Below are positions 57,620-64,000 of a stretch of DNA of 64,000 bases, in pieces. The translations under genes were made by a program, and so were the position numbers. The stretch is from Leptodactylus fallax (Eukaryota; Chordata; Amphibia; Anura; Leptodactylidae). The stretch spans positions 12,106,001 to 12,170,000 of the forward strand of contig CAMRHE010000012.1 in NCBI GenBank assembly GCA_947044405.1. Direction: 5' to 3'. Under the pieces are notes generated by a model. It saw nothing but the letters and a program-made list of their open reading frames with translations, did not search any database and was not told the DNA's origin. Numbering within the stretch: position 1 is the stretch's first letter; every line of letters begins with the position of its first letter.

Positions 57620-58850
57620 TCTTTAATTATATACTATGTTTTTACAATGTCAACAAATAAAATTTGGCAATTGTATAATAAAACTTTTTTTGTTTTAATG
57701 GTTTGTGGTATTTTAAGTATCTGCTTGCTTTCATTCAGTGGTATCCCTTTTTGTTTACTTCTAGTGAATAAAATTCTGCCCTGGTCATGTGATCAACAGA
57801 CTTGCACATTGCCTATTACAAGACACAACTCTGATTACTGAACTGTACCTTTAACCCCTTCACGCATTCTCACGTACATGTACATGGGAGAATATGGTTA
57901 GTTACCGCATCCCCACCTACAGGTACGTGACGGTGATCGAGCGGGCTCAGAAGCAGAGCCCGTGCGATCAGCGCGGGAGCCCGGCTGTATTTGACAGCCA
58001 GGCTCCCGCTGCAACAGCGGAGACCAGTGATAACACCTATCCCCGCTGTTTAACCCTTAAGATACTGTCAATAGCGACCGCGGCATTTTAAGTGTTTGCT
58101 AGCGGCACTGAGTGCCGCGGGCGGCATCGGGAGAGGGTGTTAGCTGTAACTGACAGCTAACACCCTGCTCCTTAACCTCCGATTTTAACCCCTTGGGTTC
58201 CGTCATGTTGCCGCCCCCCGACACCCCCCCGCGGAGAGATCGGGGGGTGCCGATATCAATAATATGCAGCCCGGGGTCTGGCCAGTGACCCCAGGCTGCC
58301 TGAAGCCCCCAGTACCTGGTTGATCCTGCCGGGACCTCTGGAAATCAGCCTATGTCTACATAGGCTGAATTCCTGTATAGACTGCAATACATGTGTATCG
58401 CAGTCTATAGTGCTGAATCAGCGATTAGACTATCGTTGGTTCAGGTGTCCTAGTGGGACATATAAAAAAAACATAATCTCTATTAACTTATTTGGGTGGT
58501 ATGACTATCTGTTTGAAAAGCAGAGCATTTCACATTTTGAAAATTACGATTTTTTTTTCAAAATTTCCATCAAATTTCCTATTTTTTTATAAATAAATAC
58601 AAAAATATTGATCAATGTTTACCACTAACATAAAGTACAATGTCTCACGAAAAAACAGTCTCAAAGTCACTTGTGCAAGTTAAAGCGTCTTAAAGTTATT
58701 TCCATATAAAGTGACATATGTCAGTTTTGAAAAATGAGGCCTGGTCCTTAATGCACTTTTGGGCTCAGACCTGAAGGGGTTAATTAGCACATGTTGATTG
58801 TGAAAACAATAAAAACTTGATACTGAAAGCATATTGGAAAAAAATTATAT
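57620..58850. mobile_element. Foldback MITE A, probable copy 3, interrupted
   Basis: 57720-57850 resembles copies 1 and 2 (tctgcttgctttcattcagt, ctggtcatgtgatca, tctgattactgaactgta). 58790-58850 resembles their right arm (aataaaaacttgatactgaa agcatattgg, then ggggttgtcc). Between them lies the 925-bp TTAA element. It is much more diverged than copies 1 and 2. Confidence 0.5.
57855..58779. mobile_element. TTAA-flanked non-autonomous element, 925 bp
   Basis: Ends ccccttcacgcattctcacg and tgggctcagacctgaagggg are inverted for the first 8 bases, flanked by TTAA at 57851-57854 and 58780-58783. The interior includes a CpG-rich half (gagcgggctcagaagcagag; gtgccgcgggcggcatcggg) and an AT-rich half. 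Short paired blocks such as tgtatagactgcaatacatg / cgcagtctata fold back. No transposase. Confidence 0.75.
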
Positions 58851-59148
58851 TTTAGGGGTTGTCCTTCGAATAAGTCATCAATTAAAGATCGGCAGGGTCT
58901 GACACCCCGGCCGATCAGCTGTTTGAATTGAGCTCTGCAGCCTCTTGAGAACCAAGCACAACACAGTACATTCACTTGAATGGTTTTGAGTTGCGATCAG
59001 GCTATGTGACTGATGAACGTGATGTCACATGGCCCATGAAGCGGAACTATAATACCCTTTTATTCCAAGCTCCCTGTATTCTGTAAGCATTCTGTTTTTG
59101 GATATGTAAAGGAAGTAGAAGCCATGTGAGAAATTGGATGCTTGTTTA

Positions 59149-59422
59149 GGCCGGGGCCCCACTAGCAAATCCCATCCACACATTGTGCAAAAATACTTGC
59201 ATTGGAAATGCAGTGATTTCCAAAACCGTTGCGGTTTTAGAAATCGCAGCATGTCAGTTATACCTACGGAAACACCGGCGGTTTCCCTCTAGGTATAATG
59301 GAAAAAGAAAGTCCGCGGAGAAAACCTTTGTAGACTTTCTGTGAAAAGCACTGCTGGAAAAACTGTGATGTGTTTTTCCCACAGCACTTTTTTGCTGCGG
59401 CCGACTACGAGGGGCCTTAGCC
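59149..59422. mobile_element. GGCC-type MITE with TTA duplication, next to exon g
   Basis: Ends ggccggggccccactagcaa and gactacgaggggccttagcc are inverted, with TTA at 59146-59148 and 59423-59425. Interior pairs such as accggcggtttccctc and aacgctgctgg-type stretches are shared with 43290 and 49898 members. It ends 75 bp before exon g. Confidence 0.8.
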
Positions 59423-59497
59423 TTAGAGGGGAATCTCCAGCACTTGCATTGTGAGAACTAATCACATTTTTAATTACCATTACCGCTCATTTTGCAG

Positions 59498-59582
59498 GTT
59501 CATGAGATCTATGAGTGTCAGGATTGTGACAAGAAATTTATATCGGCTAACCAGCTTAGACGGCATATGATAACTCATTCAG
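59498..59582 (+). CDS. prdm5: PRDM5 exon g: end of finger 5, finger 6
   Basis: This 85-base exon follows acceptor cattttgcag (ends 59497) and is followed by donor gtaatg at 59583. It encodes [20 protein letters not shown] then RRHMITHS plus one base. The first His completes finger 5; the rest is finger 6 (C-x2-C-x12-H-x3-H). The [14 protein letters not shown] segment is highly characteristic of PRDM5. Entry is phase 0, exit phase 1. A Harbinger-like MITE ends only 75 bases before the first exon base, so the branch-point and polypyrimidine region of this acceptor lies next to, or partly just after, inserted DNA. Confidence 0.93.
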
Positions 59583-60047
59583 GTAATGCTAGTCTGCCTT
59601 TGCATGGATATTGTCTTATATTTCGTTATATTGCTTTGTAAGAGTGTGAAGTGAACACATATATTAGTGTACGATTGTGGATGAGAAGTTTATATTTTGG
59701 AAGATTATTATTTTTGAGATTCATTGTGTTCACCATAAAATGCATTGCACATCTTCCAATTTATAATCTTGTAGTAAGGCTTCTTTGAAGTCATTCTCTT
59801 TTGATTTAAGCTAGTTAATGCGATGTCGGTTTGGGAAGATTATTGTGAAGAATGTGGCAGTGTCTCGCTATTCCATCCGCTATGAACCATCATGTTAAAA
59901 AGGGCATTAGATGCTTTTCTAATTGGTTAATCTTAATTGGACTGACTTAAATGCAACAGTCTCTCTGGAGCGAACTCTGTTTGCCTTTCATCTTCTACCT
60001 CCTCTTCAATGAACAACAGATTAAATGTCCCCAATCATTTTCTGCAG
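59583..60047. other. Short intron between exons g and h
   Basis: 465 bp of AT-rich sequence with no transposon that I can recognise, unlike nearly every other intron here. Confidence 0.75.
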
Positions 60048-60205
60048 AGAAGCGCCCCTACACCTGCGAGGTTTGCTGTAAGTCCTTCAAACGACTTGAT
60101 CAAGTGACCGCACACAAAATAATTCACAGCGAGGACAAACCTTACCAGTGCAAACTCTGCGGGAAAGGATTTGCCCATAGAAATGTTTACAAGAATCACA
60201 AGAAG
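60048..60205 (+). CDS. prdm5: PRDM5 exon h: finger 7 and most of finger 8
   Basis: The exon follows acceptor tttctgcag (ends 60047), enters in phase 1 and encodes [27 protein letters not shown] (finger 7), then [26 protein letters not shown] (finger 8 up to its first His); each run quoted here is separated at 20 residues. The last ligand of finger 8 must come from the next exon, beyond the window. The TGEKP-like linker (HSEDKPY) is the usual DNA-binding finger linker. The donor is gtaaat at 60206 and exit phase is 0. The apparent ORF starting at 59951 is intron read-through. Confidence 0.94.
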
Positions 60206-60698
60206 GTAAATCCCTGGTAAATTATACCCTGTTATGATGTATGTTAACATGATGAAAACTAAACTGTTTAATGGAAGATTATGGATCAGGTGCGTCATCC
60301 AACACAGAGCCTATGTTAGAAGAATGGTAAGTATCAAGCTTATATATAGAACTTTGCAAACTAAAAGCTACAAAGTGACTACTTACATGCGCTTTACTAT
60401 ATAAGGAAAAATCTCCTTCTGGACAGCAAGGCTTGTAGTTTTTTTAGATTTTGGACAGCCCATGACAATGATGGTCAGTAGATACAGTAAGGAGGCAACT
60501 GAGTAGAAGATCACTAGATATCACTGCAAGGACAACCCAAACACTCAAGACAGATTCACATGATCATTAAACAGATCAACAGAATGGAAGCAACAAAAAT
60601 ACGAGAATCCCCCATAACGGATTGGGCCTGCTATTCAATTGTTTTTATTTTTATTTTTTTACATGTCCACATGTGCAGTTTTATATTGTACATTTTAA

Positions 60699-60967
60699 AG
60701 AGGACCTGTCAATGTACACAAAATGCCACATGCCATACATTATTTGATAGCTGCTGTGCCCCTGAATAATTTCACATTTACATTTTTATAAATCTGTTCA
60801 TCTGTTTAAAAGATATGGCCCATAGAAGGTTTTATGTAAATTAACTCTGATTCTCCAATTGGAACGGGTAGACAGATTAAAAAAAAAAATGCCAAATTGC
60901 TCACGGGCACAGAAGCTACCAAATGATGTATGCCATTTAGCATTTTGTACTTGGTCACAGGTCCACT
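60699..60967. mobile_element. TTAA-flanked MITE, 269 bp
   Basis: Ends agaggacctgtcaatgtaca and tacttggtcacaggtccact are inverted; TTAA at 60695-60698 and 60968-60971. Inner parts (aaatgccacatgccatacat / atgatgtatgccatttagca; tgatagctgctgtgcccctg / cacgggcacagaagctacca) are also inverted. Confidence 0.8.
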
Positions 60968-60984
60968 TTAATATGCACACTGTA

Positions 60985-61489
60985 AAGGGACCATATCAGC
61001 AGCAATTCACACCCCAAACCACCCCAGTACCTTATAAAGCATCTGGAGAGTGTGAAAAATGTTCTTTTTTATGGTTCAGCATTGCTGCAATGTGTGGAAA
61101 AAGACGTTCAGCATACTTCTATAAAGTCAAGGTGGTGAAGAGTCAACTGATTAAGTCAAGGTCTCCATGTCCCCTGTGAATTTTTTGAGTACAGAGACAT
61201 CACTACACAGCCTTCCTGAACTGCTGAACATGTGTGTGCGCTCCAGATTTCCTGGGGGATGTACACCTGAGTGAACTGTGCATGCATCAGATTCAGGACC
61301 ACACCTCCATCACGCACATCCTCTTGACTTTATATACGTAGTTAGCATACTCTCATAATAAAACTTCTTCCACACATTGCATTAATGCTGGGCCATAAAA
61401 CAGGAATAGTTTTTACACTTTCCTGCTGTTTTATAAGAAACTGGGGATGGTTTCTGGTGTGAATTCCAGCTGACAGGTTCCCTTTAATT
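60985..61489. mobile_element. Foldback element, degenerate
   Basis: aaagggaccatatcagcagc aattcacacc at the left mirrors ggtgtgaattccagctgaca ggttcccttt at the right, followed by aa completing TTAA. The middle is unique sequence containing ctggagagtgtgaaaaatgt. Confidence 0.6.
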
Positions 61490-62800
61490 TCTATTTTGGA
61501 AGAGTGCTGGATATACTTCTATTGGTCTGGATAACTGGCAACTGCTGCAGGTACCATCAAATCTAAAACGCCCATCCTAAACCCAAACCTGGTCTACCAA
61601 AATGCACAGTATTGTTCATTTGTATGTATTTATTTGCATTGTACTTTAAGAAAACTGACTTTTTGCTTGTAGTTATTGACGTGCAGATGTTGACTTTATT
61701 TAGCACTGCAGAAAAAGTGTAGTTCAGAAAAATCTTTGCTTACTTTATTGATTTGCATATTTACGACCAAATTAATACAAGACGGTTATGCATCTGTTTT
61801 GCATTTATGGTGTTTGCAAAAAAGACTCATTTGGTCTGCTTTTGACGCACATAATGTCAGTGAACACATTGTACAGATGTTTTCTGTCTGCTTTAACTCT
61901 ATTCCTTAACTTTACTCCACTTGTTGACATTGCATCTTACTTATTCTTAAACTGCAACCCAGAATCATTTTTAGTTTATAATACAAAATTCACTGTAAGT
62001 GCTGAATGTATGCTGAAGTGCAAGTAGAACTGCTTAAATGGATCCTGGTTCATGAATAGTTATGTAATCACAACAGATTTTTCTTGGATTACTTAGCATG
62101 AGAAAATAATGTCCATGCACATAGTAGAACCATATGCACAGACCCTATATAGCACTGCATTGAGGCCATACATGTGCTGCTGTACATTGCTCCATCTGGA
62201 GCCATATGTACAGAGATATACAGTACTGCGTACAGGTTTTAAGCAGTTGTGAAAAAATATGCTGTAAAGTAAGAATGCTTTCAAAAATAGTGTTAACATT
62301 TTATTTTTGTCAATTAACAAAATACAAAGTGAATGAACCAAAGCTGTGGCCACACAGCTTTGTTGCTTTATATGATATGCCACATCAGATGTCATGCAGA
62401 TGAAGGTCCTTGAGACCGAAACGTTCGGACTTTGACATCAAATATCCAGATGCTTTATTTTTGATTGGCTGTGCGTTTAATTTTTATATGAAGATTACGG
62501 AATTGAAGTATTATACTACAATTTGTGACGGGACTCCCCAAATACTTTTTGGCACCCATCTATGGAAATAATTAGTTCCCTTTTAAGGAGTGCATATCTT
62601 TTGCATATATTTGCATCTGTCACCCATAGATGTACATAGTTAAAAAATGTATACTTTTTTTTTTATAACACCTCTGTATAGATTAGCACTATCATCAGTA
62701 CTATTCCATAAAGTAAAATGAATGGAACCCACCTTTGGTATAATAAAGGCCTATGGGTCTCTTTAACATATGTGGTGGGTGCTTTAAATGTAGGAGCCCT

Positions 62801-63175
62801 GAGGGGGTGTTCACGCTTAGGAAGTTGACGCTGAGTTTGAAGCGGAATCCGCCTCAAATTCCACCTGAAATCTGCTTAGGGTTCATTTCAATGGGATACA
62901 GTAGCTGATAATTTCTGCTAGCTGATTTCTTTAGCTAGCAGAAAAATAAGTGTCCTGCTTCTCGCCTGAAAAACTCCCATTAAAAGGCAAAATAGGAAAA
63001 ATGCAGTGGCACTCATCTCCAAATTATGCTTCCAATTCAGCTGCAAAATCCTCTACAAATTCAGCGGCAAAATCCTCGTCATTTTTTGACAAGCAGAAAA
63101 AAATCTTCAAATTCCTGAAGCATAAATTTTCTGCTTGACAAATTCAGCGGCAAATTCCTATGTGTGAACACCCTC
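62801..63175. mobile_element. GAGGGTGTTCAC-type MITE with inner repeats
   Basis: Left gagggggtgttcacgc and right tgtgtgaacaccctc are inverted. The inner part has the block aattcagcggcaaaatcctc repeated with variation (63036-63080) and long A-rich runs. No clear target duplication. Confidence 0.65.
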
Positions 63176-63607
63176 TAGCAGAAATATGTGAGCTGTACCG
63201 AAAAGATTTGAACTCTATATAGAGCCCCGTAAATCTGGAAATCAGTGCTGATCCAACGTCATAAACAATGTTGTATATAGACAATGTTGTAATATACTTT
63301 ATTAACAAATTTTGGATCCTTTCTGTGAAATCCTGCTGTGAAATCTGATTTCTGTCTGTTTTTCTGTTGCCAGCAGAAATCTGTACATCACTTCTTACTA
63401 GAGCATTGTATAATGGAGAGGGGGTGACTTCAAACAGATATATCTCAGGCATTATTGAACTTAGAACAGTGGCCATATAAAAGATAAGAATCTCAGCTTT
63501 CATATAACATTAAGTTTACAGTTCTACCTGTATTATTCCAAAGACTAGATCACTAGTTGAAAACACAGTCAGGATTAGGGGCAGCTGCATATAAATATGC
63601 AAATCCC

Positions 63608-64000
63608 AGAGGACCTTTCGCAACCTCCACCAACTCCAGCTCTTTGCATCCTTTAATAGGCCCTGCGCCACTGATTCTAGTGCATTTGTTTTTTTTCCTC
63701 TAGATCCCATCATTCCCGAGCAAACGGTGCAGTCACTTTAGGTTCTCAATACGCTAAATATGCTCTCTAAAGTCAATTGGGTGGCATCAAGCAGGAGCAA
63801 ACAAGGGAGCATGACTCAGAGCACCAATCAAAGGCAGCCAGTGTCAGAGCTCTGAGTCATGGCCTCTTGCCTGCTCCTGCCTGACACTACCCACTTTATA
63901 TTAGAGAGTCTAATTGGCATATCAGGCACTAAAACTAGTAGCACTGATTGCCCAGAAATGGTGTGAGATAGAGAAAAATTCCAGCTGTGCTGGAATCATT
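63608..64000. mobile_element. Foldback MITE, copy 2 of the 376-721 family (runs off the window)
   Basis: agaggacctttcgcaacctc, ctctttgcatcctttaatag, tctagatcccatcattcccg agcaaacgg and the mirrored pair ctcagagcaccaatc / gtcagagctctgag match the element at 376-721. The right end would lie beyond base 64000. Confidence 0.65.

Larger units (their letters stand above)
45208..59497. other. Intron between exons f and g (14.3 kb)
   Basis: Elements are listed separately. The stretches 48120-49890, 50110-51210 and 54150-55415 are AT-rich intron in which I see no gene, exon or named repeat beyond scraps of MITE ends (for instance 54155-54490, which ends ggggctttagcctcag; and 51750-51800). Confidence 0.65.
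60206..64000. other. Intron downstream of exon h (continues past the window)
   Basis: Holds four foldback or MITE elements listed separately. 61490-62800 and 63180-63600 are ordinary intron apart from a short repeat-like phrase at about 62402-62432 (tgaaggtccttgagaccgaa acgttcgg), which resembles a motif common near the ends of several vertebrate retroelements. Confidence 0.6.

Noticed and set aside
58313..58332. 18S rRNA gene start
   Set aside because: Only the first 18 bases match; the following bases have no rRNA similarity, so no rRNA gene is present.

Overview
This is animal nuclear DNA, most probably from a frog (anuran). Eight spliced coding exons on the + strand belong to one host gene, which I recognise as PRDM5 (PR-domain zinc-finger transcriptional regulator). 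They encode the C-terminal part of the PR domain, an acidic linker and zinc fingers 1-8. All eight have AG/GT splice sites, compatible phases and no internal stop. The first exons lie before base 1 and the remaining finger exons lie after base 64000, so the window is an internal slice of a long gene. I see no other host protein gene and no convincing tRNA or rRNA gene.

Almost everything else is intron filled with transposable elements. There are five Tc1/mariner elements or fragments: 15906-17538, 18267-19893, 21298-22928, 45734-47146 and 51886-53532, plus a remnant at 43868-44340. The one at 18267-19893 keeps a full-length 341-residue DD34E transposase reading frame. A decayed DIRS-type tyrosine-recombinase retroelement occupies 34670-40568. 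It has the diagnostic DIRS layout: inverted terminal repeats plus an internal complementary region that copies both ends. A CR1/L2/Rex1-like LINE 3' fragment lies at 55895-57095, with a second LINE tail at 4611-4807, and tRNA-derived SINE pieces at 28507-28771 and 55416-55680. Many short non-autonomous DNA elements fall into four groups by target duplication: TTA/TAA (PIF/Harbinger-like), TTAA (piggyBac/Kolobok-like), 8 bp (hAT-like) and TA.

Layout: 1-3870 intron with foldback elements; 3871-3993 exon a; 3994-20914 a 17-kb intron with modular repeats, a tandem hairpin array and two Tc1 elements; 20915-21101 exon b; 21102-23892 an intron mostly made of a Tc1 copy and a TTAA element; 23893-24067 exon c; 24068-30540 intron with MITEs and a SINE; 30541-30633 exon d; 31022-31140 exon e; 31141-45127 intron carrying the DIRS element; 45128-45207 exon f; 45208-59497 intron with two Tc1 elements and the LINE; 59498-59582 exon g; 60048-60205 exon h; 60206-64000 intron.

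I found no evidence for a new multi-gene system. The items most worth following up are the intact Tc1 transposase, the DIRS architecture, the dated nested insertions, the Harbinger-like MITE set without a visible autonomous partner, and the tandem hairpin array near 10.3-11.0 kb. The anuran assignment rests on TE families and on PRDM5 similarity recalled from memory; no search was run.
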